A stretch of 64,000 nucleotides of DNA, taken from NCBI RefSeq assembly GCF_022170785.1, contig NZ_CP081870.1, positions 2,158,001 to 2,222,000 on the forward strand, read 5' to 3'. Position 1 is the stretch's first letter; every line of letters begins with the position of its first letter. Below are positions 44,767 to 54,914 of the stretch, piece by piece. This DNA is from Rossellomorea marisflavi. GTDB taxonomy: Bacteria; Bacillota; Bacilli; Bacillales; Bacillaceae_B. The position numbers were made by a program, and so were the translations under genes. Below the pieces are notes generated by a model, which made no database searches, had not been told where the DNA came from, and was given only the letters and a program-made list of their open reading frames with translations.

Positions 44767-44772
44767 CCTTTT

Positions 44773-44800
44773 ACCAGCAGGTAACATCCTGCTGGTTTTT
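44773..44800 (+). terminator. terminator
   Basis: ACCAGCAGG (44773-44781) pairs with CCTGCTGGT (44788-44796), followed by TTTT. Confidence 0.85.
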
Positions 44801-44863
44801 CATATTTATCTCAGCGCTGCATGATATAATAGGAGGAAATATTCCATAAGAAAGGATAGGCCG

Positions 44864-47029
44864 ATGAAACTTGTAATTGCCGAAAAACCCGATCAAGGTG
44901 CCACATTGGCAAAACCTTTCCCCCATAAGAAACGGCAGGGATATATCGAGATCCAGCCAAACCCGATTTTTCCGAACGGAGCCTATGTGACATGGGCCGT
45001 AGGACATCTGCTTCAATTGAAGTCTCCTGAAAAGTATGAATCATCATGGAAAAAATGGTCCCTCGATACCCTCCCCATCGTACCTGACCGCTTCCAATAT
45101 GAAGTCCAACGCAGCAAATCGAAACAATACAATGTCATTAAAAGTCTCCTTCAAAAAGATGAAGTGTCTGAAATCATCCATGCGGGAGATGCAGGACGGG
45201 AAGGAGAACTGATTGTCCGTAATATCACTACCATGGCAAAAGCTAGAAAACCGATGAAAAGATTGTGGATCTCTTCCTTAACGGAGAAAGCCATTGTGCA
45301 AGGTTTTCAGAATCTGAAAGATGAAAGTGAAACGCGAAGTCTTTACCATGAAGCTTACTCAAGGGCATGCGCGGACTGGCTTGTTGGTATGAATGCTTCG
45401 AGGGCCTATAGTCTCCTTCTGCAGGGGCAGGGGATGTCGGATGTCTTTTCAGCCGGCAGGGTCCAGACCCCGACTCTTGCTTTGATCGTAAAAAGGGAAG
45501 AAGAGATTGAACGATTTAAAAGTGAACCCTTCTGGGAAGTGAAGGCCACCTTCAATATGGAAGGAAACCTTTACGAAGGGACCTGGGTCAAGGATGGGAA
45601 CACACGCATCCAGTCGAAAGAAATGGCTGAAAAAATTGCCGCGTTCTGCCAAAAGGGCAGTGCCCGTGTAAAAGAAGTGAAGACAGAGAGAAAAGAATTT
45701 GCACCACCGATGCTTTTCAATTTATCCTCACTGCAGGCTACCATCAATAAAATGTATAAGTTCTCTCCCAAAAAGACATTGGATATCCTTCAGAAACTCT
45801 ATCAAAAAGGAATCGTCTCTTATCCACGATCCGATTCCCAGCATGTCACGAAAGGTGAGGCGGAAGCATTTCCGGAAATCCTTTCAAAGCTGAGTCAATT
45901 CAAGCCTTACTCCGAATGGATCGTGGAATCACCGCCCAGCCTCATGAACAATAAACGTTTCGTGAATGATCAAAAGGTATCCGATCACTATGCCATCATT
46001 CCAACGGAACAAGTAAAAGATCCCGCCAAACTTTCCGAGGAAGAACGAAAAATCTATGATGTGGTGATCAGGAGGCTGATTGCCGCCCATCATGATAAGG
46101 CAATCATTGATTACACTTCTGTGTCCACGCTGGTAGAGGAACGAGCAGAATTCTCATCAAAAGGAAAACAAATCATTCAAGAGGGCTGGCGGAAGGTCAT
46201 CGTCCCGACTGAAAAAGACAACGACGTCATCCTGCCTCCTCTTTCAGAAAACCAAAAGGGAATGGTGACAAGAGCCTCTGTTAAAGAAGGGAAGACCCAG
46301 CCTCCCAAGCGATATACAGAAGGCCAGTTGATCACCCTGATGAAGACTGCCGGAAAACACATTGAAAATGATGAACTTGAAAAAGTCCTGAAAGCAACCG
46401 AAGGACTTGGAACGGAAGCTACACGGGCGGGTATCATCACGATGCTGAAAGATAGACAGTACATCTTCATCCAAAAGAATATTGTCTATCCGACCGACAA
46501 GGCCAGGGTGCTGATCAGAGCGGTAGGCCATCATGTACTTGCCTCCGCCGAGATGACCGCCAAATGGGAGCAAAGACTGCAGGAGATCGGAAAAGGACAA
46601 GCCTCCGCACCTGAATTCATGGAGCAAGTGAAAAAGCTAAGTGCGAGCCTTGTAAAACAGGCCACAGAAGAATCAAATCGCTGGGATTTCAACGACCTTG
46701 ATACATCTTCCATCCAAAGGGAAAGAGGGAAGGGGAAGGGAAAAAGCAGGGTGAAGACCCCGGTCGGCACCTGTCCTAAGTGCGGAGGGAAAGTCATACC
46801 CAAAGGGAAATTCTATGGATGCAGCGAGTATAGTAAAACAAAATGCAGCTTCAGCATTTCAAAAAAGATCCTTTCGAAAACGATTCCTCAAGCCCAGGTG
46901 AAGAAGCTTCTCAAAGATGGACGTACGGACCGGATTGACGGCTTCAAAAAAGGAGAAAAAGAATTCTCTGCCTATCTTGGTTGGGATCCCCAGGCTAGGA
47001 ATATACAGTTCCTATTTGACGTAGAGTGA
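44864..47029 (+). CDS. topB: DNA topoisomerase III TopB
   Basis: A 721-residue type IA topoisomerase. The Toprim domain is at the N-terminus (KLVIAEKPDQGATLA, then HAGDAGREGELIV with the acidic triad). The catalytic Tyr320 is in VSYPRSDSQHV. The C-terminus has a zinc-finger-like segment CPKCGGKVIPKGKFYGCSEY..C. It relaxes or decatenates DNA by cutting one strand. GAAAGGA precedes the ATG. Its length is within a few residues of the B. subtilis protein. Confidence 0.95.
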   Translation: MKLVIAEKPDQGATLAKPFPHKKRQGYIEIQPNPIFPNGAYVTWAVGHLLQLKSPEKYESSWKKWSLDTLPIVPDRFQYEVQRSKSKQYNVIKSLLQKDEVSEIIHAGDAGREGELIVRNITTMAKARKPMKRLWISSLTEKAIVQGFQNLKDESETRSLYHEAYSRACADWLVGMNASRAYSLLLQGQGMSDVFSAGRVQTPTLALIVKREEEIERFKSEPFWEVKATFNMEGNLYEGTWVKDGNTRIQSKEMAEKIAAFCQKGSARVKEVKTERKEFAPPMLFNLSSLQATINKMYKFSPKKTLDILQKLYQKGIVSYPRSDSQHVTKGEAEAFPEILSKLSQFKPYSEWIVESPPSLMNNKRFVNDQKVSDHYAIIPTEQVKDPAKLSEEERKIYDVVIRRLIAAHHDKAIIDYTSVSTLVEERAEFSSKGKQIIQEGWRKVIVPTEKDNDVILPPLSENQKGMVTRASVKEGKTQPPKRYTEGQLITLMKTAGKHIENDELEKVLKATEGLGTEATRAGIITMLKDRQYIFIQKNIVYPTDKARVLIRAVGHHVLASAEMTAKWEQRLQEIGKGQASAPEFMEQVKKLSASLVKQATEESNRWDFNDLDTSSIQRERGKGKGKSRVKTPVGTCPKCGGKVIPKGKFYGCSEYSKTKCSFSISKKILSKTIPQAQVKKLLKDGRTDRIDGFKKGEKEFSAYLGWDPQARNIQFLFDVE

Positions 47030-47142
47030 CCTATCTTCCATCCATTTCCTCCCTATATCATGATGGTTTGATTGAAAACAATGTTTAATTCAAACGAAAG
47101 TGGATAAAACATAAGAGAAAGATCAAACTTGGAGGTTTTAAT

Positions 47143-47802
47143 GTGAAGAAGATTTTAATGGTATTGACCAATGCAAGTAAAATTGATGATGAACATGAAA
47201 CGGGACTCTGGCTTTCAGAGTTTGCTGAACCATATGAAGAATTTACGAATCAGGGATATGGTGTAGACGTGGCCAGCCTTAAAGGCGGAAGGATCCCCCT
47301 CGATCCGAATAGCCTTGAAGACGGCGATCTCGTCGAAAAATGGAAGGGTGTCACGAAAGAGCTTGATCAAACCCTCGTCTTATCTCAGCTCAACATGGAG
47401 GAATATGTAGGGATCTTCCTTCCGGGAGGACATGGTACGATGTTCGATCTTCCAGACAGTCCTGAATTGAAGTCGGCGCTTGCTCATTTCGCTGACAACG
47501 ATAAGGTGATCGGCGCTGTATGCCATGGACCGGCTGGGTTTGTCGGTACGAAGCTTTCAAATGGTAAATGGCTCGTCGAAGGGAAGAACATGACCGGATT
47601 CACGAACGAAGAAGAGCAGCAGACAGGGCTTGACTCACTGATGCCGTTCCTTCTTGAATCCCGCCTTCGCGAACAGGGTGCGAAGTTTGAAAAATCGGCA
47701 CCGTGGAGTGACTATGTGATAACAGATGGTAAATTTATTACCGGACAAAATCCTCAGTCCAGCCAATCAACGGCAGAAGCGTTCATTAAAGCATTATCAT
47801 GA
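47143..47802 (+). CDS. type 1 glutamine amidotransferase-like protein (DJ-1/PfpI)
   Basis: A 219-residue protein of the DJ-1/PfpI superfamily, Hsp31-like subgroup. The nucleophile elbow is AVCHGPAGF (Cys near residue 127), the preceding conserved segment is FLPGGHGTMFDLPD, and a Glu near the start (HETGLWLSEFAEPYE) completes the usual site. Such proteins act as glyoxalases, deglycases or proteases; which applies here is not visible. The start is GTG 47143 with GGAGG seven bases upstream. A terminator follows. Confidence 0.87.
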   Translation: MKKILMVLTNASKIDDEHETGLWLSEFAEPYEEFTNQGYGVDVASLKGGRIPLDPNSLEDGDLVEKWKGVTKELDQTLVLSQLNMEEYVGIFLPGGHGTMFDLPDSPELKSALAHFADNDKVIGAVCHGPAGFVGTKLSNGKWLVEGKNMTGFTNEEEQQTGLDSLMPFLLESRLREQGAKFEKSAPWSDYVITDGKFITGQNPQSSQSTAEAFIKALS

Positions 47803-47805
47803 TCC

Positions 47806-47838
47806 AAAAGCCAAGGGGCGTAACCCTTGGCTTTTTTT
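47806..47838 (+). terminator. terminator
   Basis: AGCCAAGGG (47809-47817) pairs with CCCTTGGCT (47824-47832), followed by a T run. Confidence 0.88.
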
Positions 47839-47896
47839 GCCCAAACCACCACCTGGATATGTTAAAATTTTCTTACTAATCCAGGAGGGATCATTC

Positions 47897-48274
47897 ATGC
47901 ACTTCTTGCGGGTCGCTTCACAAATTTTGGGACTGATCGTTCTGTTCGAGACAGGAAAATGGCTCTCAGCCACACTCCATCTCCCTATACCCGGTGGGAT
48001 TTTAGGAATGGGGATCTTATTTCTACTCCTATCGACGGGAGTCGTTCATGATCAACTGTTGGCACAAGGGGCATCCATTCTTTTGAAATATCTTTCGTTC
48101 CTGTTCCTTCCTTTGTCAGTCAGTGCCATCGTACTGATTCCATTCATGGATCTATATGGGTGGAAAATTCTTTTGGTACTCATCACCTCAAGCTTCATAG
48201 GATTTGTGGCCACTGCAATCCCTGCTATGCATGTCGTACGGAAAGGAAGTGCTTCCCATGACGATGACCGGTGA
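47897..48274 (+). CDS. LrgA/CidA family holin-like protein
   Basis: A 125-residue membrane protein with four helices and the family start QILGLIVLFETGKWLSATLHLPIPGGILGMG. Members form small pores; CidA promotes and LrgA restrains murein hydrolase activity, and some pairs export pyruvate or related acids. The name LrgA or CidA cannot be decided from sequence alone. AGGAGGG precedes ATG 47897; the longer frame starting at 47726 overlaps the previous gene and terminator. The LrgB-like gene begins inside its end. Confidence 0.85.
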   Translation: MHFLRVASQILGLIVLFETGKWLSATLHLPIPGGILGMGILFLLLSTGVVHDQLLAQGASILLKYLSFLFLPLSVSAIVLIPFMDLYGWKILLVLITSSFIGFVATAIPAMHVVRKGSASHDDDR

Positions 48275-48944
48275 GATCGTGGCCATATCCGCCAGTGCGA
48301 TAATTTTCCTATTAGCCAATCTCTTGTATAAAAAATGGACTTATCCGCTCCTGCTACCAATCTTCACCTCCACACTGGTGATCATCGGGGGACTACTATT
48401 CATCGAGCTTCCGTACGCTCAATATGCTGAATGGACCAGGGGCATCACCTATCTTCTAGGACCGGCAACGGTTGCTCTTGCGTATCCCCTGTATCACCAG
48501 AGGAGATACTTGAAAGCCTATGCACTTCCGATTGTACTCGGTTTGGTGATTGGGAGCCTGGCACAAATGACGATTTCGTTTTATATGGGGAAATTCCTAC
48601 GCCTTCCAGAAGATTGGAACCTTGCCGTCATGATCAAAACGATCACCACTCCCGTCGCACTTGGGGTGGGGGATATCATCGGGGCAAAGATCGAGGTCAT
48701 CCCATCAGTCGTCATCATAACAGGTATGCTTGGAGCCATGGCCATTATTCCACTTCTGAGAATCCTGCGCATAGACGATGCCATCGTTACCGGTCTGACC
48801 TTCGGCGTCACCTCTCATGGAGTTGGCACGGCAAGGGCCCTTAAAGAGGGGGAAGTGGAGGGAGCCGTTAGCGGAGCCGCGATGGCGCTGACGTCCATGG
48901 TACTATCCGTCATCATTCCTCTTGTGTTTTTCCTTTTTTCCTGA
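48258..48944 (+). CDS. LrgB/CidB family membrane protein
   Basis: A 228-residue membrane protein with about seven helices. Family elements are LGPATVALAYPLYHQ, KTITTPVALGVGDIIG and GVTSHGVGTARALKEGEVEGAVSG (split: GVTSHGVGTARAL). It works with the LrgA-like partner encoded immediately before, with 17 bases of overlap. In B. subtilis the related PftAB pair transports pyruvate; that role is possible here. ATG 48258 is preceded by AAGGAAGTG. Confidence 0.85.
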   Translation: MTMTGEIVAISASAIIFLLANLLYKKWTYPLLLPIFTSTLVIIGGLLFIELPYAQYAEWTRGITYLLGPATVALAYPLYHQRRYLKAYALPIVLGLVIGSLAQMTISFYMGKFLRLPEDWNLAVMIKTITTPVALGVGDIIGAKIEVIPSVVIITGMLGAMAIIPLLRILRIDDAIVTGLTFGVTSHGVGTARALKEGEVEGAVSGAAMALTSMVLSVIIPLVFFLFS

Positions 48945-49002
48945 TCCTATCGCTTTTAAAAACGTCACCCTTTAGGTATGATAAAGGATGGAGAATATAT
49001 AA

Positions 49003-49767
<765 letters not shown>

Positions 49768-49807
49768 AAAGAGAGCGATCCTACTATTAAAGGGGATCGC
49801 TCTTTTC
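49768..49807. terminator. bidirectional terminator
   Basis: AGAGCGATCC (49772-49781) pairs with GGATCGCTCT (49793-49802), with A and T runs outside. It lies between convergent genes. Confidence 0.85.
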
Positions 49808-49811
49808 CTGT

Positions 49812-49961
49812 TTAGACAATTTTGGTTTTGCCGCACTCCTGGCATTTACGGTAGAACTTCCCGTCTTCGACTCTTGATTTGAAGACATTGTTGCCACATT
49901 CGCAGCGACCGCTGTGTTCATCGGGTTCGTCTTTATATAAAACGATATTTTCCTCAGACAT
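49812..49961 (-). CDS. small zinc-ribbon protein
   Basis: A 49-residue protein with four cysteines in GRCECGNNVF (C-x-C) and RKCQECGKT (C-x-x-C), 19 residues apart, which should fold as a single zinc ribbon. The N-terminus is acidic and mobile. AGGAGG lies eight bases before ATG 49961; in-frame ATGs at 49997 and 50030 lack ribosome sites. Such small ribbons often bind nucleic acid or protein partners; no named family is claimed. Confidence 0.65.
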   Translation of the reverse strand: MSEENIVLYKDEPDEHSGRCECGNNVFKSRVEDGKFYRKCQECGKTKIV

Positions 49962-50208
49962 AACATCTTCCTCCTCATGCTCATTCCTATTCATTCTAAT
50001 ATAAGTCCCCAATATTGTTAAGTTGAACATAATTTCAATTCATTTCCATATACACCAAAATACACCTGGAAAACGCTCTCTATTACATTACTGAAATATT
50101 CTTGACTTATTATTATAAAGTTCCTGTTATTGAAATGAGATTTTACTATGTTAGTATGGTCACTGTTAGCTAATACAAACTCGCTAGCTACATAAGGAGG
50201 AATTTTTC

Positions 50209-51036
50209 ATGAAACTAAAGAAATCGATCATTTCTGTAGCAGCTTTCACCACACTCGCGGTTGCCGGTGGTGCCAGCGCATCAGCACAAGATATCGATGT
50301 CAAAAAGGGAGATACGTTATGGGGAATAGCGAAGGAGTATGGTACATCCGTTGATCAACTCAAAAAATGGAACAACATTTCCAGTGACTATATTTACCCT
50401 GATCAAAAGCTTACGGTATCTTCTAAAGAATACTACACAGTGAAATCAGGAGACACACTCTGGGGCATCTCTTCTTATTATGGTCTTTCAGTAGAAAACC
50501 TTAAGAACTGGAATGCACTGGATAGCGATTTAATCGTTCCGGGCCAAGAGCTCGTTATAAACTTTGAAGATAAATCACCTTCAGCCCCTGTAAATACTTC
50601 TGATGAGGCAGCACCTGCCCAAGAAAAAGCAGAGGTAGCTCCAGAAGCTGAAGCACCAAAGGCAGAAGCTCCTAAAGCTGAAGAGCCTAAAGCAGAAGAA
50701 CCTGCCAAGGAAGCCTCAACTGAGCCGGCTCAAGAAGAGAGCGTGGCAAAAGAACTTTCAGTGGAAGCCACTGCATATACTGCTGACTGTGCAGGATGTT
50801 CAGGTGTGACGGCTACTGGTGTCAACCTGAAGGATAATCCTGATCAAAAAGTAATCGCCGTTGATCCAAGCGTGATCCCACTAGGATCTAAAGTATACGT
50901 TGAAGGATATGGTTATGCGACTGCAGCAGATACAGGCGGTGCTATCAAAGGAAATAAAATTGACGTATTCATCCCTTCTGAAGACCAAGCAAGAGATTTT
51001 GGACGTAAAACAGTAACGGTAAAAGTTTTAGACTAA
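50209..51036 (+). CDS. LysM and 3D-domain cell wall protein (YocH-like)
   Basis: A 275-residue secreted protein. A signal peptide ends near ASASA (about residue 26). Two LysM murein-binding repeats follow (about 28-70 and 75-118, each with KxGDTLWGI). A linker of Glu/Ala/Pro repeats (EAPKAE-type units) occupies about 125-185. The C-terminal 3D domain has VIAVDPSVIPLGSKVYVEGY, AADTGGAIKGNKIDVF with three conserved Asp. YocH of B. subtilis has the same plan and is a WalKR target that cuts or remodels murein. AAGGAGG precedes the ATG. TTGACT (50102-50107) with TGTTAT 17 bases on is a possible promoter. Confidence 0.88.
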   Translation: MKLKKSIISVAAFTTLAVAGGASASAQDIDVKKGDTLWGIAKEYGTSVDQLKKWNNISSDYIYPDQKLTVSSKEYYTVKSGDTLWGISSYYGLSVENLKNWNALDSDLIVPGQELVINFEDKSPSAPVNTSDEAAPAQEKAEVAPEAEAPKAEAPKAEEPKAEEPAKEASTEPAQEESVAKELSVEATAYTADCAGCSGVTATGVNLKDNPDQKVIAVDPSVIPLGSKVYVEGYGYATAADTGGAIKGNKIDVFIPSEDQARDFGRKTVTVKVLD

Positions 51037-51050
51037 TAGAAAGTCAATCG

Positions 51051-51086
51051 GGAACCATCCAAATCATGGATGGTTCTTTCTTTTTA
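51051..51086 (+). terminator. terminator
   Basis: GAACCATCC (51052-51060) pairs with GGATGGTTC (51068-51076), followed by a T-rich run. Confidence 0.82.
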
Positions 51087-51145
51087 TGGTACCCCGTTTT
51101 CCTCATTTATACTCTGTTTTATAACAATTACCATTATTACATCTC

Positions 51146-51162
51146 TGTCATCTAACTGTCAT
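51146..51162 (+). promoter_or_regulatory. WalR-like direct repeat
   Basis: TGTCAT-CTAAC-TGTCAT is an exact hexamer repeat with the 5-base spacing of WalR sites (TGTWAH-N5-TGTWAH), each half having one mismatch. It lies about 100 bases before the 3D-domain gene. Confidence 0.4.
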
Positions 51163-51261
51163 AGAGTTATAAACAGTTTGTTATGGAGATGAGGCATGAC
51201 TATGTTACTATTTCCTCTGGTTGGTTCATTAGGACCACGACTAAGGAGGAATCAAACATTT

Positions 51262-51840
51262 ATGATAAAAGCGATCATTTCCACATTTACCCTCGCTTCT
51301 ATTTTCTCCATCGGACTTGCAGAAGTATCGGCCAAAGGGAATTCCAAGGAATTAGCACTGGCTGATATCCAACATATAGATCAGGATAACTATTTCACAG
51401 ATCTCGCTGAACGCCATGAGGATTCCGTTGATGAAGTAAAGGACCGAAAATCTCTCATAAAAGAAGGAGTCCGGAACGAACCGCAGATCAAAAAGGAAAA
51501 AAAGTCTGCTTCAAAGCCGAAAGCCGAAACAAAAAAAGAGAATATAGAAAAGACGGTAACCGTAAAAGCGACTGCCTACACCGCGCATTGTGAAGGATGC
51601 ATCGGGATCACCAAAACAGGAGTGGACTTGTTGGCAAACCCGGATGAAAGGGTAATCGCCGTCGATCCCTCAGTCATTCCTCTGGGATCAAAGGTCTATA
51701 TAGAAGGATATGGGTATGCTAAAGCTGAAGATACCGGAGGCGCTATCAAGGGAAACCGGATTGATATCTATATGGAACATGAAAAAGATGCACTTGCCTA
51801 TGGAGTAAAGGAAGGTATAGAAGTCAAGATAATCGATTGA
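51262..51840 (+). CDS. secreted 3D-domain protein without LysM
   Basis: A 192-residue protein with a signal peptide (IKAIISTFTLASIFSIGLAEV, cleaved near SAKG), a Lys/Glu-rich linker and a C-terminal 3D domain. The domain is closely similar to that of the preceding YocH-like protein: VIAVDPSVIPLGSKVYIEGY and AEDTGGAIKGNRIDIY. There are no LysM repeats. The tandem arrangement and high similarity suggest local duplication with loss or gain of LysM. AAGGAGGA lies about 11 bases before ATG 51262; the frame extends up to 51196 without a better site. Probable murein hydrolase (lytic transglycosylase-like fold). Confidence 0.8.
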   Translation: MIKAIISTFTLASIFSIGLAEVSAKGNSKELALADIQHIDQDNYFTDLAERHEDSVDEVKDRKSLIKEGVRNEPQIKKEKKSASKPKAETKKENIEKTVTVKATAYTAHCEGCIGITKTGVDLLANPDERVIAVDPSVIPLGSKVYIEGYGYAKAEDTGGAIKGNRIDIYMEHEKDALAYGVKEGIEVKIID

Positions 51841-51844
51841 TCAA

Positions 51845-51878
51845 GGGAGGATGCCAATTCGGCATCCTCCTTTCATGT
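51845..51878 (+). terminator. terminator
   Basis: GGAGGATGCC (51847-51855 region) pairs with GGCATCCTCC (to 51870), followed by TTTC. The remaining 280 bases before the BCCT gene show only a promoter candidate and AT-rich sequence. Confidence 0.72.
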
Positions 51879-52080
51879 AGCGACAAAGGTGTTCAAGAGG
51901 CTTCATGAAGGAATGATTTCATTAAAAACACTCATACTAATAGTACAAACCTCGACACCATTCGCTTAATCGTGGTTTATCCATGTCGAAAAACGGGAAT
52001 GGGTAAGAAGTATTACTCCTTGTGTCAAAAATCACAAAGGAAATCTGTTTCACTAGTTGATAAAAAGCTTTCATTTGAAA

Positions 52081-52109
52081 TTGTCAACGTCCTCTGTTAG
52101 TGTTACATG
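52081..52109 (+). promoter_or_regulatory. promoter candidate of BCCT transporter gene
   Basis: TTGTCA (52081-52086) and TACATG (52104-52109) are 17 bases apart, 48 bases before the ATG. The -10 box is imperfect. Confidence 0.4.
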
Positions 52110-52156
52110 GGAGTTTTTCGTACATACCTACCACTTTATTCGAAAGGGAGAATTTT

Positions 52157-53737
52157 ATGAAGAGAATTTCAAGCGTGTTTTGGATCACCCTGGCAATCGT
52201 TTTAGTTGCCGTGGGATTCGGGGCCTTTGCTCCAGACACATTTAAAACGGCAACAGCCAATGTGCAATCATTTATAACAACTAGTTTTGGATGGTATTAT
52301 CTCATACTCGTCAGCGTCATCGTCATATTCTGTATTTTCCTCATCGTCAGTCCGATTGGGACCATTCGTCTTGGGAAACCGGATGACCGTCCGGAATACT
52401 CAAGAAGTACATGGTTTGCCATGTTGTTTAGCGCCGGAATGGGCATCGGACTCGTATTCTGGGGAGCAGCAGAGCCTCTTTCTCATTATATGACGCCTCC
52501 ACTTGCCGAAGGAGGCACCGATCAAGCGATCAAGGAATCGCTACGTTATACCTTCTTCCACTGGGGGATACACGCTTGGGGAATTTACGCCATCGTCGCA
52601 CTCGCCCTTGCGTATTTCAACTTCAGGAAAGATGAACCTGCTTTGATTTCTTCCACTCTCCGCCCGATACTCGGAGATAAGGTAAAGGGGCCAATTGGTA
52701 CCATCATCGACGTCCTTGCCGTCTTTGCAACGGTTGTCGGTGTAGCTACCACGCTTGGTTTTGGAGCAGCACAGATCAATGGTGGATTATCCTATTTGTT
52801 CGGCATCCCGAACAATATTACGGTTCAAACCATCATTGTCGTTGTCGTCACGGTACTCTTCATGATTTCCGCCTGGTCAGGTTTGAGCAAAGGAATCAAA
52901 TACCTATCCAATACAAATATGGTACTTGCCGTTGCATTGCTCATCCTGGTCTTCATAATGGGGCCAACATTGCTTATCCTGAACCTGTTTACTGATACGC
53001 TTGGTTCCTATATGCAAAATATCGTATCCATGAGTTTCCGTATCGCTCCGCTGAATGCAGAGCACCGCGAATGGATCAATGGATGGACCATTTTCTACTG
53101 GGCATGGTGGATCTCTTGGTCACCATTCGTCGGTATCTTCATCGCCAGGGTATCAAAAGGAAGAACGATCCGGGAATTCCTTATCGGTGTGCTATTGCTA
53201 CCATCCCTTGTCAGCTTCTTCTGGTTTGCCGTATTCGGTAGTACTGCCATCGATGTCCAACAAGCCGTCAGCAACGACATCTCCAAACTGAATACAGAAG
53301 AGGTCCTGTTCGCCGTATTTAACGGAATGCCGGGTACAACGATCCTTGCCATCATCGCTATCGCCTTGATCGGTACATTCTTTATCACGTCTGCCGACTC
53401 TGCGACATTCGTTCTTGGGATGCAAACCACTTATGGATCCAACAACCCGCCGAACTACGTGAAGCTTACATGGGGAATTGCACAATCCATCGTTGCGCTT
53501 ATCCTTCTGTACAGCGGGGGGCTCGATGCACTTCAGAATGCACTGATCATTGCCGCTCTTCCTTTCTCAGTCATCATCGCCCTGATGATGGCATCCCTGT
53601 ATAAATCCTTGAACAGGGAAAAGAAGGAACTTGGATTGTATATCAAGCCAAAGCCTAGAAAACCGAAGGAACCTAAACCTCATAAAGAAAAAAGACGTAA
53701 GCACGAACAGGCTGATGAGCCTAAAACTGAATCGTAA
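52157..53737 (+). CDS. opuD: BCCT family glycine betaine transporter (OpuD-like)
   Basis: A 526-residue sodium-coupled importer of betaine/choline/carnitine-type osmolytes. Twelve membrane segments are seen, with the family's glycine-rich stretch [17 protein letters not shown] and the Trp-rich helix [24 protein letters not shown]. The C-terminal tail is strongly basic and Pro/Lys-rich ([18 protein letters not shown]), as in osmotically regulated members where it senses ionic strength. GGGAG precedes ATG 52157; the frame from 52100 has no ribosome site. OpuD is the closest name; exact substrate is inference. Confidence 0.88.
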   Translation: MKRISSVFWITLAIVLVAVGFGAFAPDTFKTATANVQSFITTSFGWYYLILVSVIVIFCIFLIVSPIGTIRLGKPDDRPEYSRSTWFAMLFSAGMGIGLVFWGAAEPLSHYMTPPLAEGGTDQAIKESLRYTFFHWGIHAWGIYAIVALALAYFNFRKDEPALISSTLRPILGDKVKGPIGTIIDVLAVFATVVGVATTLGFGAAQINGGLSYLFGIPNNITVQTIIVVVVTVLFMISAWSGLSKGIKYLSNTNMVLAVALLILVFIMGPTLLILNLFTDTLGSYMQNIVSMSFRIAPLNAEHREWINGWTIFYWAWWISWSPFVGIFIARVSKGRTIREFLIGVLLLPSLVSFFWFAVFGSTAIDVQQAVSNDISKLNTEEVLFAVFNGMPGTTILAIIAIALIGTFFITSADSATFVLGMQTTYGSNNPPNYVKLTWGIAQSIVALILLYSGGLDALQNALIIAALPFSVIIALMMASLYKSLNREKKELGLYIKPKPRKPKEPKPHKEKRRKHEQADEPKTES

Positions 53738-53742
53738 CTTTC

Positions 53743-53775
53743 AAAAGGACATTCCTTAACCGGAATGTCCTTTTT
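53743..53775 (+). terminator. terminator
   Basis: AAAGGACATTCC (53744-53755) pairs with GGAATGTCCTTT (53762-53773), then TT. It closes the BCCT gene. Confidence 0.88.
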
Positions 53776-53931
53776 CTGGTCATTTGACTCATTTTTTCTT
53801 CTTGCAATAGTCCTAACCCTTTGTAAATAGGGGTGAATGAATGCAACGAGAAAAAAATACAAATATGATATTAACCTACAAGTTGTCCTCTACATACATT
53901 GATATCGTAGTAAGATACTTGGAGGTGACTG

Positions 53932-54063
53932 ATGATGTACGGATACGGATACCCTGGTTATGGATATGGCTGCGGTGGCGGAGGCGGATACGCTGGAGGC
54001 TTTGCGTTAATCGTAGTATTGTTCATCCTATTAATTATCGTTGGAGCAGCATTTGTTTGCTAA
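53932..54063 (+). CDS. YjcZ family sporulation peptide
   Basis: A 43-residue peptide: a Gly/Tyr-rich head ([19 protein letters not shown], then YAGG) followed by one membrane helix ([19 protein letters not shown]) and a terminal Cys. This is the pattern of the YjcZ/YczN-type small spore peptides that occur in several copies in Bacillus genomes. GGAGGTG lies before ATG 53932; ATG 53935 is an equal alternative. The gene is too short for usual gene finders. Function unknown; localisation to the spore or forespore membrane is presumed from the family. Confidence 0.82.
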   Translation: MMYGYGYPGYGYGCGGGGGYAGGFALIVVLFILLIIVGAAFVC

Positions 54064-54078
54064 TAAGATAACATAAAA

Positions 54079-54132
54079 GGTTCCCGGAACCACCATTACA
54101 AATAGATGACGGTGGTCCCGGGTTTTCTTTTT
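54079..54132 (+). terminator. terminator
   Basis: CCCGGAACCACC (54083-54094) pairs with GGTGGTCCCGGG (54111-54122) with one mismatch, followed by TTTTC. It ends the small spore-peptide gene. Confidence 0.8.
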
Positions 54133-54207
54133 TGATTGTCAGAAGTAGTCTTCTGTATTAAGATACAGTGAGGAGAACCGACAATCATTACATAAAGGAC
54201 CAGTGAT

Positions 54208-54837
54208 ATGGCTAAACAAAAGAGAAAATCTAAAAAGAAGAGAAGAATTTCTATCCTTGTGATCCTGGCGATCCCATTACTCATTCTTGGGCTTTATACC
54301 GTTCTCTACTATGAATATCCGTACAAGCTGTCTTCAATTGTGCAAACGGATGTACCTGAGGAGTATATGCCCATTTATAAAGCGGCCGAAAAAGAGTATG
54401 GTGTTCCTTGGTATCTTCTGGCTGCCCACCATAAAGTAGAGACGAGATTTTCGACTATGAGGACAATGATATCTCCCGTAGGTGCCGAAGGTCATATGCA
54501 GTTTATGCCATGTACATGGGTAGGGTGGTCACATCCTAGCTGCTCGGGACTTGGGGAAGGGGATATCCCTGAAGAAGATAAAGTAAATCCTGATGTGATT
54601 GCTAAGTATGGCGGCTATGGGGTCGATGCAAACGGGGACGGGAAAGCAGATCCATTTGATATCGAAGATGCCATATTCAGTGCAGCGAATTTCCTCGCTC
54701 ACAATGGAGCTGCCGATGGTGAAATTGAGAAGGCAGTATTAACCTATAATCAAAGTGACGAATATGTAGAAGATGTGATGTATTATGCAGATCTATTCCT
54801 TGAAAAAGAAGAAGAAGATGATAAAACTTCGATGTAA
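54208..54837 (+). CDS. membrane-anchored lysozyme-like protein
   Basis: A 209-residue protein with a strongly basic N-terminus (KQKRKSKKKRRI), one membrane helix (about residues 15-36), and an external domain. The domain has YGVPWYLLAAHHKVETRFS (catalytic Glu near 77), GAEGHMQFMPCTWVGW and NFLAHNG..AVLTYNQSDEYVEDV, as in bacteriophage-T4-type or CwlT-like lysozyme/transglycosylase domains. It should cut the glycan strands of the wall. A ribosome site with GGACC-type complementarity is weak. A short terminator hairpin follows. Confidence 0.82.
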   Translation: MAKQKRKSKKKRRISILVILAIPLLILGLYTVLYYEYPYKLSSIVQTDVPEEYMPIYKAAEKEYGVPWYLLAAHHKVETRFSTMRTMISPVGAEGHMQFMPCTWVGWSHPSCSGLGEGDIPEEDKVNPDVIAKYGGYGVDANGDGKADPFDIEDAIFSAANFLAHNGAADGEIEKAVLTYNQSDEYVEDVMYYADLFLEKEEEDDKTSM

Positions 54838-54858
54838 AAGGCCCTCTGGGCTTTTTTT
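54836..54858 (+). terminator. terminator
   Basis: AAGGCCC-TCT-GGGCTT (54838-54853) with a run of T residues to 54858. Short but clear. Confidence 0.72.
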
Positions 54859-54914
54859 CGTTCTGAGCATTGATTGATTTGAATATGAAACATGCGTCAA
54901 GAAAGGGGACCTTA

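Noticed and set aside
50125-50141. WalR site before the YocH-like gene (TGTTAT-N5-TGAGAT)
   Set aside because: The second half has two mismatches; the TGTTAG repeat further on has nine bases of spacing rather than five.
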